From contig CM066919.1 of the NCBI GenBank assembly GCA_033964015.1, positions 22,785,421 through 22,849,420 on the forward strand: a stretch of DNA of 64,000 nt. Reading direction: 5' to 3'. Source of the DNA: Scolanthus callimorphus. Lineage: Eukaryota > Cnidaria > Anthozoa > Actiniaria > Edwardsiidae. Position 1 is the stretch's first letter, and the number at the start of each line of letters is the position of its first letter. The notes below the pieces were generated by a model. The model did not search any database and was not told the origin of the DNA. It saw only the letters and a program-made list of their open reading frames with translations. Made by a program: the position numbers and the translations under genes. Below, piece after piece: positions 11,239-31,549 of this stretch.

Positions 11239-11718
11239 ACCACCATATGCATTGCTACGCGACCTCAAAATTCACTGTTGCGATTGTCGATTTTACGCAA
11301 GAAAATAATTTACAGTTTTAATAAAGGCCCCAAGTGTAATACGAAATGGCCGGTCATTACTTATCGCCTGGAGTGGGGGGGGGGGGGGGGTCATTATTTA
11401 TCGCCTGGTGGGGGGGGGGGGGGTGGCAGCAGAGGATTTTGGGTAATACAAGGTCAAAAATGCAGTGATCCTTCCTCTATAAGTACAATGATTAACGTGA
11501 TCGCCCCTCAGACAGAACAGGGGCCCCCTATTTGACCTAGTAGAAGACAATTTACAGATAGCAAAGGATAGCTTAGAACCGTTTTGGTAGATCTGGCAAT
11601 CAATTTCGACCCACTGTAGAGGCCGAATCCAGCGTTTTGGTTTGATTGACAGCTAAAAATCGCCAATCGCCCATCACATTGAATTTGAGGTTGCGTAGCA
11701 ATGCATACACTGGTAAAA
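11239..11718. mobile_element. MITE (TGCATTGCTACGCGACC family) interrupted by another MITE
   Basis: The outer termini TATGCATTGCTACGCGACC (left) and GGTTGCGTAGCAATGCATA (right) are inverted and match the intact element at 55892-56174. The copy is split by 11320-11560, which is a direct copy of 7790-8045. This is a nested insertion: the TGCATTGC element was there first. Confidence 0.78.
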
Positions 11719-14700
11719 TTTGAACGCACTTCTTTCTGCAGCGACGCCACTTTTTTCAGCAGCCATTAGGAAAAAACTAATCCTTTGCTCTACGTTCTCA
11801 GATCAGGTGCTTAGAAATAAGCAAAAAGAGTGGTTTCCAAAACCCCGTGAAACACGCTTTAGTACATCAGACTTTTTTCACGCTCTAACTCCATTTTTCT
11901 CTTTTTTATTGTATGGATCGTACTAGTACTCTTTGACTATTACCCTTTGTTTCACGGGATTATGGAGACCACTCTACGATATTTGAGGACATCGTCCTTA
12001 AGAGGACACTTATATCTGTATGCACGCAACATTGTCTTAAATTGTTTTTTTCTGAGATCAAGCTTGCAGAGTTCAGAGTTCAGTTTCAGTTCGCTGCATA
12101 TTTAATTACCCAGTCCGGTTGTCAGCCAGTTCTGGAGGAAGACGTGTTTTCGTAAAAAAATCCATTGTTTCTGATGAAAGTACCGAAAATATTGCTTTTT
12201 AAAACTGAGCCTGTCACCAGTGTCACGATACACACATGCTTCAGGAGCGATCAGTCTGATTAATCAGCAAAACTAATTAGACCATCCTATCAGATAACTA
12301 TTTAAGAATATGTAAAGTTAAAAAGAATGGTCCGATGAATCGAGAAATAGCGAGATTATTAGCGATTGTTTTCGCGGAGGTTTTTAGCCATCGCTGGCCA
12401 TCGTTACAGGACGATGCTTCTTTGTTTAGAGATGCGCAGAACAGCTGCGCAGTGCGTAGTAGGCTCCCTTTAACCCTAACCTTATTTTGCGTAACGGACG
12501 TAAAATGCTTTGATTCCGCCATCTTGAATACTTGTGTAATACCTGTGTCTCAAAGTTGTAAACAAAGTGCTACGCATCGGAGGTTGTTTTAATTCGAGGA
12601 AAATACGAGAAATAATATTGCTTTCATTAAGATGCATGGTTCATAGTTTTACGTTTTACGAAGCAACTTACTTGACTTATCGTGTGAATGTCTGAGCTTT
12701 TGAGCGTCTTGTGAAGGTAGTACCCTGACTCGCCTAGGACTAAGCGATTGGAGCAAAACAATACGGATCGCTTCTTTTATCGGGCGCTTTAAATTTTTTT
12801 GTATAAACCTACAAGGACATTGCGCTCTTCTATAATATGCTGGTTTCCAAAGGTGCCTGATTACGGTCTGAAAACGTATGGACTCGGGATTTTTTCAGTG
12901 AATGCGCCCAAGTTATGGAAAACATTTCCCTTCATGTAAGGCAGTCACCATCTCTGATTTTTTTTTAACGTAAAGACCTTTCTTTTTGGGCAGGCTTTTA
13001 GTTGAGGCCGTAATGCAAAAACCCGAGTATATGAACCTGGGTTCTATAGAACCTGTTAGGCTAAAATTTTCATTCGAAGCCCCCTCCACATAAGAACCTA
13101 CATATTAAGCTAAAATTTAAGTTAGGTTCTTATCAGTGGAGTTGCTGTAAAAGGTGTATAGGTATAGAAACCGCTGAATTAATATCATCATCTGGTTACA
13201 TTTATACTAACACGACATAACATTTTTTTTTCTTTCAAGCTGAAGTACTATGTTTGAATGTCTATTGTGTTAACCATTCAAATAATTCAAATAATATATT
13301 TAAATGAAGTTATTTCTATCATTATTATTATTATTGTAATTATCATTGTTATCAATATTAATTAGAATCAATAGAGCCCGCAAAACACCTTCGTTTTTAT
13401 TATTCAATGCAGAACTCACACAACAAACTTTGATTTTTTTTCAGTGAGGGGATACAACGTAGGTTACAATCGAACCAAACGCATGAAACTGAACTTATGT
13501 AGACTCGTTCTAGACCATTAACAACAAGAGTGTATTCACCACACAGTAAGTGCCATTGGTTAAATAGACTTAAGGGGGCACGGGACCGTAACTTGTGATT
13601 ACACTTAGCATCACAGAATATGTTATGTATGAGTGAACCAATAAATCCAGTACTGAGTTTATAGATATCATCATGAGAACATTCATACGGGTACTATTCA
13701 ACTCTTTCCAATGGTGTCAATGATTCATAGCCGGTTCGGATGTAATAGTCACTACGATGGGCTGTGTCGAAACGTGCAAAGAAATCACTTAACACGCTTC
13801 CTAAATAATCCAATATATATTGAATTGATCACGATATTCCCAAGAGGTTTACTTGTACAACGCTCTCACAATCAGTCACAACTACCAAGGGGCGTGATCC
13901 CAGGACTTCAAAAATCTGGAGTCGTGGAAATGGTGAGAGTTGACGTCCCATCTCACTAGCTCTAACGTTTACATACTGCATTCCGAGATATATTTAGCTC
14001 AAACGTGGGTATTAAATAATATTGATCTAAGGCACCAACTGAACAGTTTCCACACACGGGCTACATTTAATTTTCGTATGGCCAATTTTAATCTATTGCA
14101 TCAAATGTTGGCAGGATCACAAATTCGGGGTAGTGGTCTCCAGTGTTAGGTGGATTTTCGCTAGCTTGTCAGCGTGCAGAATGTGAAGAATTCGTGTAAA
14201 GCGTCAGACTAACTCTCAAAAGCCAAGTCACTCGGAAAGTAATACCACTTACCATTAACATATAGACGCTTAGCAATATTCTTTGTTCAACATGGAAGCA
14301 CTGTGAAAGGAAAAGTTTTAGATTAGGGAATCGAAAGCAGTCCCAATGGGCTGAATGGGGTCCCAATACAAGAAATCTGCAATAGGACATTTTCGTTACG
14401 TATTTTACTACGACTACCAGAAACCCATTTGCGTTGCCCCATTTATTCGTGCAATAGGCCATGCTCGAATTAGCTCCAATGCCTACAAACAATAACCTCA
14501 AGGCGAGGCTTTCTTCCAAAATTACTGTAAATGTATTAGAACTTGGAGAAAGCCTCGATTTGAAACTTCTGTCTTGTAAGCATCGGAGCGTAATTTTCGA
14601 ACCTTGGGCTATTTATTACCGGTGCATAAGAAAATACTAAACTGAAAAGGATTCTGGTAGTTATGCAATAGTGCAAATGTCATTTTTTTTTAAATAATAT

Positions 14701-15008
14701 GTTCATCATTTCTTTGTGTCCAATGGGCGTGATGTATAAATTGTAGCCCATAAAGGTCATAAAATTAAACTCAATGCTTTATAAAACTCAATGCTAATGA
14801 GGTAACGGTAAGTCTAAAACTCATAGAATTTCGATCCACCCTTTGGTTTAAAACTGGTTTAATTAAGTGGTATGTAGTCATAGAACAGGAAAAATGTTTT
14901 TTTTTAAATGTGTATTACCAATAGATCAACACAACAAACAGACTATAATATTCTCACAGCCATCGGACGCAGGGTCTTTATATAGATCCGTTAGTTCAAG
15001 TAATAGAT
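11719..15008. other. Gene-free intergenic stretch
   Basis: No exon with paralogue similarity, no long open frame and no clear TIR pair. An (ATT)-rich patch lies near 13320-13350. Short frames at 12298-12592, 13711-14149 and 14169-14519 have no recognisable motif and I treat them as chance. Confidence 0.55.
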
Positions 15009-15144
15009 GTAAGAGAAGGAAAAACCAAAACAGAAACGCAAAATTTGCCAACGTTTCGGACCTTTATTTCGGTCCTTCTTCAGGGCGAAAGGTCCCAAAC
15101 GTTGGCAAATTTTGCGTTTCTGTTTTGGTTTTTCCTTCTCTTAC
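15009..15144. repeat. 136-bp foldback with ~47-bp near-perfect arms
   Basis: The left arm GTAAGAGAAGGAAAAACC...GCCAACGTTT is mirrored by AAACGTTGGC...GGTTTTTCCTTCTCTTAC. The loop (15056-15097) contains a smaller inverted pair, GGACCTTTATTTCGG and GGCGAAAGGTCC. Confidence 0.88.
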
Positions 15145-15387
15145 ATTGCATTACCTCAAACCAAGGCATCCCGAAGGGATCCAGAAACACATTGCTGTTT
15201 GCTCACCTTTGATTTTTAAGAAGAATTCAAGTAATAAATCATCAAACATAGAGAGCGTGTTTTATCAGGATTTACTAAGAGGTGAGTTGAAACACAAACG
15301 CCAACGGAATGTGTTCGAAAATGCACAGACTAGACAATTGAGTTTATACCACAACGCGCGCGTTTCTCGAATTCTGATTGGCTCTCA

Positions 15388-15623
15388 GACCCCGTTCACA
15401 CGAGACCGGTACAAAACCGGACCGGTACAATTCTGGTACGGTACCGCCTGTTCATACGATACCGGTACAATTCTGGCACGTTTTGCAACAGTGTTCACAC
15501 GGGACCGTGCACGCCTAGCCGTGCCAAAATCGGTCCGGTACCGCAGCTCCCGTGTGAACGCGCGACGGTACCGTACCAGAATTCTACCGGTCCGGTTTTG
15601 TACCGGTCTAGTGTGAACGGGGT
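15388..15623. mobile_element. 236-bp palindromic MITE with GACCCCGTTCACAC ends
   Basis: The termini ACCCCGTTCACAC and GTGTGAACGGGGT are inverted. The interior is built from GGTACC/ACCGGT motifs in opposed orientation. It interrupts a longer repeat whose uninterrupted version is present 40 bp downstream (15650-15705) and at 44517-44575. Comparing the two gives CTCAG (or TCA, depending on where the TIR is cut) as the target duplication. Confidence 0.88.
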
Positions 15624-15639
15624 CTCAGCCGTGGGTACA

Positions 15640-16445
15640 TAAAAGTTTATACCACAACGCGCGCGTTTCTCGAATTCTGATTGGCTCTCAGCCGTGGGTA
15701 CATAAGAGGACATACCACGGAACGCGCCATCATAAGCGCGCGCGCTAAAAAGAACCAACGAAAACACCGTTTGGCTGCGCGCGCGCGCTGCTTTTGCCTT
15801 TTATTTTTGCCTTTTTGTTGTGGTATAAAACAAATGTCCTCTGATTTTCCGTGGTATGTCCTCTTATATACCACAGAATGACGTAATAAAGTGGTCAAAA
15901 TGTACTGCGGACCCACTCGGCTGCGCCTCGTGAGTCCACAGCATTTTGACCACTTTATTACGTCATTCCGTGGTATATAAGAGGACATACCACGGAAAAT
16001 CAGAGGACATTTGTTAAATATACCACGAAACGCGCCATCATCAGCGCGCGCGCTAAAAAAAAAACGAAAGCACCGTTTGGCTGCGTGCGCGCGCTGTATT
16101 TATTTTTGCATTTTTGTTGTGGTAAACAAATGTCCTCTGATTTTCCGTGGTATGTCCTTTTATATACCACGGAATGACGTAATAAAGTGGTCAAAATGTA
16201 CTGCGGACCCACTCGGCTGCGCCTCGTGAGTCCACAACATTTTGACCACTTTATTACGTCATTCCGTGGTATATTTTACAAATTTCCAGAGGTTTTGAGT
16301 GGTGTGGACTCTTATTTACCACGCTTTACGTCATCATCGTGGTCAAAATGTTGTGGATTCACGAGCCGCAGGCGAGTGACTCCACAACAAATTTTGACCA
16401 CGATGATGGCGTAAAAAGTGGTAAATAAGAGTCCACACCACTCAA
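15640..16445. repeat. Cluster of palindromic elements (ACCACGGAATGACGTAATAAAGTGG family)
   Basis: Several head-to-head inverted units share GTGGTATGTCCTCTTATATACC, TGACGTAATAAAGTGGTC and a loop with CTCGGCTGCGCCTCG. Examples are 15828-16010, 16125-16275 and 16300-16440, the last with CGTGGTCAAAATGTTGTGG and a GAGCCGCAGGCGAG loop. A further inverted copy is at 44517-44816. GC-alternating (GCGCGC) blocks flank each unit. Non-coding. Confidence 0.75.
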
Positions 16446-16760
16446 ACCTCTGGAAATTTATTTTTTACCATAACAAAATCCCTAATGTTATGATTATGAC
16501 CATTTTCCATTTTCCGCAAATAGCGCGCGCATTCGAACAATTTCCCTTTGTTGTTGAGCCGCGCGCGCAAGCTGATGCGAGCAGAGTGGTATGGACTCTT
16601 ATTTCCCACGGCAAATCAGCCAATCATTTTGCGAGAAAGCTAACTGTTATGGTAAAAAGAGGGCATACCACGGAAAATCAGAGGACATTTGTTAAATGCA
16701 AGCAGCGAAGAATACATAACACTAGGATCGGCTATTCACGAAATATAATATAACCAGGCC

Positions 16761-17260
16761 AGATGACGTATGCGCGCATGCGCAACTGGAAAGGTAAAAA
16801 AGAAACTCCTTCTCTTGTCATTATGATGCGTAATATTGGATTATGATGAAAAAAAACCATGCTAGACGCATGGATAGAGCGGCAACTGTGATAAACATTT
16901 CTGCATAACGGTTAGATAAACTAGCTTTAAAAACCAACAACGTGTCCCACATGGATCTCTGACACACTCATCTGGCCTATAAATACGTTGGTGACGCATA
17001 ATTGTTGTTGATTGTTCACTAACGGTACAAGGGGCGTCCTTATATGGTCTGGTGGCCGGGCGTACTCTCACCCATAGGTATCTAGCTACTGAGCAATTCA
17101 ACACCAGGATAGCGACTGTCAGGGCCGAAATCTCTGGCGTGGGCGTAAGAACCGTACTAACGGTCGCCATACGACGTTTCAGCTCTTTGTCTGGAAGTAT
17201 GTTTTTTTTTTTCATTCTTTTTCCTCGAGTCAAGTAAATATGCTGAGTTCCCATTGGCGT
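16761..17260 (-). repeat. ~500-bp interspersed repeat, copy 1 (possible solo LTR)
   Basis: It matches 31550-32036 in inverted orientation across its whole length, including CAAAGAGCTGAA, CGGCCACCAGACCATATAAG, CACGTTGTTGG and GCGCATGCGC. A TATA-like ATATAAGG motif is followed by unique sequence. There are no terminal inverted repeats, so it is not a MITE; a solo LTR or a fragment of a larger retroelement is possible but unproven. Confidence 0.6.
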
Positions 17261-17378
17261 TAACATTGGCGCAACATTGGTTTCTCGTCTGTAGTGTGAA
17301 AACGACTATGAGAGAAATATACTATATTGAGTATATCGCATACACGACTCACAAAATGCAGTTTAAAAATTTCCTCAA

Positions 17379-18369
17379 TCACGCCGGGCCTATAAGGATC
17401 AAAAATCGCCGGGGTTTGTTGTAACTTTGTGAGTTTTAATCCAATCACTACCAAATTTCACATGTAAATAGTACTCATGAAATTAACAAACATAGTAATT
17501 TTGGAATTTTCAAATTAACGAATTTTAGAGGGAAAATGACGTCATCAATCTTACACCAAAATTTCAAATCGATCATATGAAGTTTTATGACTTGGATATG
17601 AAAGAGCTTATTGAGATAGCCACAAAACCGAAAGATTTTTGAAATATCTCATTCCCTTGAGAAGTTATGAATATTTTAAGTTTGCAATGTCCGCCATTTT
17701 GTTTTTTAGACAAAATGGCAGCCATTGGCAGCCGGTACAAAATTGCAGGGCTTGCTCTAACTTGGTGAGTTTTAGTCCAATCACTTCTAAATTTCACATG
17801 CAAATAGTACTCATGAAATCAACAAACGCTGTCATTTTAGAATTTTCAAATTAACGAATTTTGGCCGGAAAATGACGTCATCAATCTTAACCAAAATTTC
17901 AAATCGATCATATGAAATTTTTGAGAATCGGGTATGAAAGAGCTCATTGAGATAGCCACAAAACCGAAAAGATTTTTGAAATATCTCATCCCATTAAGAA
18001 GTTATGGATATTTTAAGTTTGTATTTCCACGGACCGCTGACCAAAACAAAATGGCGGACATTGCAAATTAAAATACTCATAACTTCTCAAGGGAAAGAGA
18101 TATTTCAATACTCTTTTCGGTTTTGTGGCTATCTCAATGAGCTCTTTCATATCCATGTCATAAAAAGTTCATATGATTGATTTGCAATTTTGGTGTAAGA
18201 TTGATGACGTCATTTTCCCGCCAAAATTCGTTAATTTGAAAATTCTAAAATGACAGTGTTTGTTGATTTCATGAGTACTATTTGCATGTGAAATTTGGTA
18301 GTGATTGGATTAAAACTCACAAAGTTAGAACAAACCCGGCGATTTTTGATCCTTATAGGCCCGGCGTGA
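17379..18369. mobile_element. ~990-bp element with TCACGCCGGGCCTATAAGG inverted ends
   Basis: The left end (17379) and right end (18369, inverted) share TCACGCCGGGCCTATAAGG and continue for hundreds of bases through GTGAGTTTTAATCCAATCAC. Inside, a ~300-bp unit occurs twice in direct orientation (about 17420-17700 and 17755-18030) and once inverted (18050-18330). Units carry GGAAAATGACGTCATCAATC and GATAGCCACAAAACCG. No transposase. Confidence 0.8.
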
Positions 18370-18479
18370 ATTTCCATCATTTTATCGCAAATGGACCAAT
18401 AACAAACGGCCGTAAAACCAAGCTGATCGTCGACAAAATGGGCATGAAACAAGGCAAACTTTAACTCGGGAGTATCGGC

Positions 18480-18660
18480 AATTATTAGCGGAGCTACTTA
18501 GCGGCCAAAGGCCGCAGAGCGGAGCACCATAGGTATCGCAGGAAGAATACAATAGTTCAGAGTAGAACTCAGGTATACGATCGACTTTATTTTTCATGGT
18601 TCAGCGGTATTCCCATATTGGTATCGCGAGCCGCACGTCCGTCGCCCCACCACAGGTAAA
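18480..18660. repeat. Interspersed repeat shared with 50521-50775
   Basis: It contains GGAGCACCATAGGTATCGCA, TATACGATCGACTTTATTTT and TCATGGTTCAGCGGTATTCC. All recur inverted at 50521-50775. No gene-like structure. Confidence 0.7.
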
Positions 18661-19620
18661 CCAAGACCCGTCTCTTTATTAATCAATATCTCACTTGTAA
18701 AGATACGACCATTCGTGGCGATTTTTTAAATTTTAAAAGAGCCGATTTTAGCAGAGTTGCCCTTAAGGGTTCTTTTTTTTTCTAAAAAAAATAAACATAT
18801 TTCAAAAATCATAACTTGAAATCAAAAATCCCCAACACGGTTTTTTAGAAAAACGTTTAGAACACATCTTAGTCAACGCTAATATTGTGTCAATGAACGA
18901 AAAAACGAATACGCGCGAGGGTTGAACTCTAAAAGTTGAACTGATGCACCCGGAGAGGGACTCCATAAACAATTGGGTAAAATTTAATGACATCATATAC
19001 TACAGTTTAGCCCAGGACATAAGCTTTAAAATAAAATATCACTTCTAATTAAGATACGACCATTTTTCGTGAAATTGTGTCATTTTAAAGTACCCGGCCC
19101 CGTAACCCTAAAAGCAACCTTAAAATGACAACTATCTAATCATCCAAAGGACATTCTAATTTTTTATCCAGCAGAAATAAACTTCCATACTGAATGATCT
19201 TTAACTTAATAACTTAATTATTTCCATAAGGTATTTCTTTTTTTAAATTAAAAAATGCCACATTTGTTTACTTCTTTCATGTAGAATGATTTTTATTGGA
19301 GCTTTGCAACAGTTGAATGTTAATTTATCTTCAACTCCAGTGGAGGTTACAAACGCCAACCAACTATGGCTGGAAACCGAGCCTATTTCAAGCAGTGTCT
19401 TATTATATCTTTTTCTGTATTCCCCAAATCCTCTTTCAAGATTTATCTTTTTTTTATCTAAGTTATCGAAAGTAGTTTCAAAATTGTACAATTTATTTAA
19501 TAAATCATCTGCATTAACTTGTCTGAAACGCCGTTTCCAGAATTCCGAAATTTGTTTGCGTAAAATGTCATCGATCTTATACGGTCTTTTTAATCAAAAT
19601 CAAATCTTTTTAATCAAAAT

Positions 19621-20890
19621 CTTTTGCTTCACTTCTTTTGCTGCCGACAAGAAAATCTCTACGAATATGTACAGAACTGTTTTTGAAATTATTTTTTCTT
19701 CGTTAAAATTACAAAAATAGTGAACTAGCTGCATTTATCAGTGCAAGTTGATTTACTGTCGTCGAAGATTGCGTCTGCCATAGAAAGTTTACTGTGGCTA
19801 AAATCAAAAGTTCATTTCTATTGCAAGATATGCTTTGTTTGTCAACCCATCATGTGAAAACAAAAGGTCTCTTTGTCGGGTCTTTAAACCCAATGTCAGC
19901 TTTTCGAGGATTTAAGGGTTACTCCAGCAGTCCATTTGTCTGAGTGAGAAAGCTGTATTGCTCGACTGTGCAACTCTGAAACAAGTCAATTAACTTCTTC
20001 CAGCTTAAAGGTAACAACAGTTAAATGAGCTATAAGCTTCGAAGCTTTCAGATCTAAGAAAAGCATACCAGTCAATGAAATTTTGTTGGGATGTTTTCTT
20101 GCGTAGGCGTTTTTGTGAAACAAGGTCAACACTAATTTTTTACACAGCAGTGGCAGTGCATTTTCAGGATGCAAAGGCAGCCCCAACCTCCTTCAGGCAT
20201 ACACAAATATAAGGTGCAACGCACTTTTGAAATCTCTCAAGACACCTTACACTTCTTTGCTTGCTTCACTTCTTTTGCTGCCGACAAGAAAATCTCTACG
20301 AATATGTACAGAACTGTTTTTGAAATTATTTTTTCTTCGTTAAAATTACAAAAATAGTGAACTAGCTGCATTTATCAGTGCAAGTTGATTTACTGTCGTC
20401 GAAGATTGCGTCTACCATAGAAAGTTTACAGAGGCTAAAATCAAAAGTTCATTTCTATTGCAAGATATGCTTTGTTTGTCAACCCATCATGTGAAAACAA
20501 AAGGTCTCTTTGTCGGGTCGACTTTAAACCCAACGTCAGCTTTTCGAGGATTTATGGGTTACTCCAGCAGTCCATTTGCCTGAGTGAGAAAGCTGTATTG
20601 CTCGACTGTGCAACTCTGAAACAAGTCAATTGACTTCTTCCAGCTTAAAGGTAACAACAGTAAAATGAGCTATAAGCTTCGAAGCTTTCAGATCTAAGAA
20701 AAGCATACCAGTCAATGAAATTTTGTTGGGATGTTTTCTTTCGTAGGCGTTTTTGTAAAACAAGGTCAACACTAATTTTTTTTACACAGCAATGCATTTT
20801 CAGGATGCAAAGGCAGCCCCAACCTCCTTCAGGCATACACAAATATAAGGTGCAACGCACTTTTGAAATCTCTCAAGACACCTTACATAT
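19621..20890. repeat. 637-bp tandem duplication
   Basis: CTGCCGACAAGAAAATCTCT begins at 19641 and again at 20278, and the sequences stay almost identical up to CAAGACACCTTACA near 20250 and 20886. Differences are a few substitutions, a small indel in a T run and a short insertion near 20145. Both copies hold the same short open frame, which I do not regard as coding. Confidence 0.92.
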
Positions 20891-23439
20891 CCTATGAAGC
20901 TGGTTGAAAATACTTAGAAAACGTTAGAATATTTAAACCTCTGCTGACATATAAAGAAGCTGGACAGTACACCTTTATACCTACAGAGCTACTACCAAGG
21001 CCGTAGCTAGAAAGTTTTGTTTTGAAGGGGAAGCCTTGGTCATCACTTGTTTTGCTGGGGAGGCAAACAGGTTTGTCTTCACATGGTGACACTAAATGTT
21101 TTATTTCGCTGCCGTATTTCAGTCCTTCAGTCCTTATCTAGCAGCAGGGGATTAAATTACATCTCACTTCTGTAAACCCCATTTGATCATATATACAATA
21201 TGGATGAGGGACTGGATAGAGGTGTACCTCTCAAGGTTAAAATTGTCACTCTTTCGCAACAACACCTTTATATTGTCCATCACGACTAAATGAATCATGA
21301 AGCAAATATTATCCCAGCTAGCAGAGAGACCTCTATTTTCCTCCTGCCAGTCGACCCGGCGAATACAAAGGAATACAAAGGCCTCGGCTAGCAGGGAAGC
21401 AAATGCGAGTTACTTCAGGAGAAACTCAGTTAATTTGTGATTCCCTGGGTCCTATCGTACACTCTCCATTGCTCCAAAGCCTAATGGTTACATAACGCGC
21501 GCCAAACATTACATTTTAAGTAATATATCAAACACAAGACAGCGTGGATTTCTAAACACCGAGAACGTGGTTCTGAAAGAAAAAACGAGGCAAAGCCGAG
21601 ATTTTTTTAACAGATATCGAGGTGTTTAGAATCCTGATGGAAAACATTGTTTCTGATATAGCTTCTTAAATGAGTCATTTATTATCAAAGAAAAGAAAAA
21701 TATGCCTTAGTTTCTAGCCTCCATATCAAAACTACTCTACGCATGCAGTCTATTTTTCTGTTCTCATTATAAGCGCACTGATTTCCTTGTATACCATTTA
21801 TCTTTCGAAGAAAACGTTTGGCAAAGTTCAGTTGAGAACTATGCTCTGAGACCTTGCTCTTGAGATCAAATGAAACCAGTCAAACCTGTTTATAAGCCCA
21901 TCAGCCGTCCAGGAGCTGATATCAATCCGAAGTGATTTGTATGTACAATTTTACGACAATTTTACCTAGTTAAAAAATCAACACACGAAAAGTTGTTTAA
22001 CTTAACACCATTCAACAGATTAAGGGCTTACATACTTGTCAAAAAGCGTTTAGCAAATTTTATTCTAGTTTCCCTCGATGGATGATCATATCTTCTGTTA
22101 ATTTTCTTTATTTATTTCTCTTATTTGATCTGTTTATCATGTTATCATTAAGATCATACGAAGTCTAGATGTGTTGAGGTCTGACAATTGTTTCTAGGAT
22201 ACCTATATCACTGCTGTGCCGGTTGTTTACTTTTTGAAAAGGTCTGAAGATTGTCTTATTCGATAAGTTGAGCATTTCAAAATGCATATGTGCAGCCGCT
22301 TGCGCTATTATTTCAAAGATTTATCCCAGACTTATCCTTTGAAACTCTGCGAACCGAGAGATTTCTTTCTCGATTTTTTTATCGTGTAGCGAAGTTGTCT
22401 GAGTTCTTCGCGTGTCTAGCATTTCGCCTGGTCTTTTTTATTGCGCCACAAACCTCTACAGCAATTCCCTTGTTTCTTTGGGTTTCTTTCCCTGAAAACA
22501 CTTAGGAACGCTTGCTATGCAGGATAACGGAAAAAGACTTTAAAAAGGAAACCTCTGCTCTGAGCCCTTTCATCCTTACAACATCCTCACAAGCCACTCG
22601 ACAAACTTGCTACTTCTAGACCGTCGAAGTGACGAGCCAAAACGGGGTGGCATCACTACGTTTGCGCCCTCTATCGGAAGCAAGCTTATAAAATACACCA
22701 GGGAGTGATTGTGGGGGATGGAGGAGTCTCCATGTACTAAGCATGTACTTGGTGTCCTGTGGTATCTTTTTAGAACAATCGAGCAAAATCTTTATCATGA
22801 CATTGGTATGGTCCTTCGAGCCGTATATAATATTTCGCATTTCTCTTATGTCGATTTACAACTAGAGCCGCGAACTAGCCACTTCTCACTCAAAGCTAGT
22901 GGACAATGATTATCTGCAAATCAAATTCGCCTAAAATAAAATGAGATGAAATAATGAGGACTTTTGTTCCTCCGTTTCAATACTTATGTACAGTTATGTT
23001 TGTTTGCTTTCTCCGAAATTGAAGAACCCTTGCAGAGAAAAGTGCAAAACAACCATTTTAGCATTATTACGTTCTATATCGTTGTCCATTCAAGGTATAC
23101 TTTCCAAGGAGCCCATCATCAGGAACCTCCATCTACTCCACTAGCAACTAGGTCTAGCCATATGCTGAGGATTAAAAGAGTCTATTTTAAAACTTTGTAG
23201 ATTTGGAAATTCAAAGGGAAATTGGTACTTTGAGAGTGAGAATATTCAGTTCAGCCATCTTTGTTTTGAGAGAGGGATCATAATTTGTAACCATGACAAC
23301 TAATTCTCGCGGGATCTAAAAATAGATTCACCTGTGCTTCGGACGCCCACAGGTGATTGCGGCTCCTGTTGATGGGCTCCTGGTTTCCAAACCTTGTAGT
23401 GTTTCCCTTCTGAATCTCTATTTTTATTCTATTTTCAGC
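20891..23439. other. Intergenic stretch upstream of peroxidase B
   Basis: No exon, TIR or tandem repeat recognised. The 5' control region of B must lie in the last part. No TATA box stands out. TTTTCAG immediately before the B start codon could be a splice acceptor, so the true promoter may lie farther left. Confidence 0.5.
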
Positions 23440-31251
<7,812 letters not shown>

Positions 31252-31350
31252 TGTTAAACAACCAGTCATCAGTCACAGTGTTCCAATACACTATACAATG
31301 GTGTACACACATGAGTGCGCAAATCTAGAATGTATGATTGGTGTTGGGTG

Positions 31351-31365
31351 AATAAATGAAATAAA
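31351..31365 (+). promoter_or_regulatory. Polyadenylation signals of peroxidase B
   Basis: AATAAA occurs at 31351 and again at 31360, about 100 bp after the stop codon. This predicts a short 3' UTR. Confidence 0.7.
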
Positions 31366-31549
31366 ATAAGACAAGCAACTAAAAAATGCATGGGTATTTT
31401 TTGGCTAGACACAGAGGAGATATAGTGTTTTTCTTGCTGTGGTTTTCTTGCATGTTATTTTAAAGAAAATATCAAATTTTCGCGCGGGAGATCACCCGGT
31501 ATTCCATTGGTGTTTATATAATAAAACATAATTCTTTTCGTTCAACGTT

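Noticed and set aside
14867..15616. 249-codon plus-strand open frame
   Set aside because: It runs through a 136-bp foldback and a 236-bp MITE and has no domain-like composition; the length is due to stop-poor palindromes.
16445..16600. CRISPR-like or phage-like repeat array in the 15.6-16.4 kb region
   Set aside because: The repeats are inverted palindromes of unequal length, with no regular spacers, in a eukaryotic context with spliced genes.
16862..17266. 134-codon minus-strand frame
   Set aside because: The inverted copy at 31.6 kb is frame-broken, and the segment behaves as an interspersed repeat.
22290..22505. 71-codon hydrophobic frame
   Set aside because: No signal-peptide-like start, no paralogue and no splice context; probably chance.
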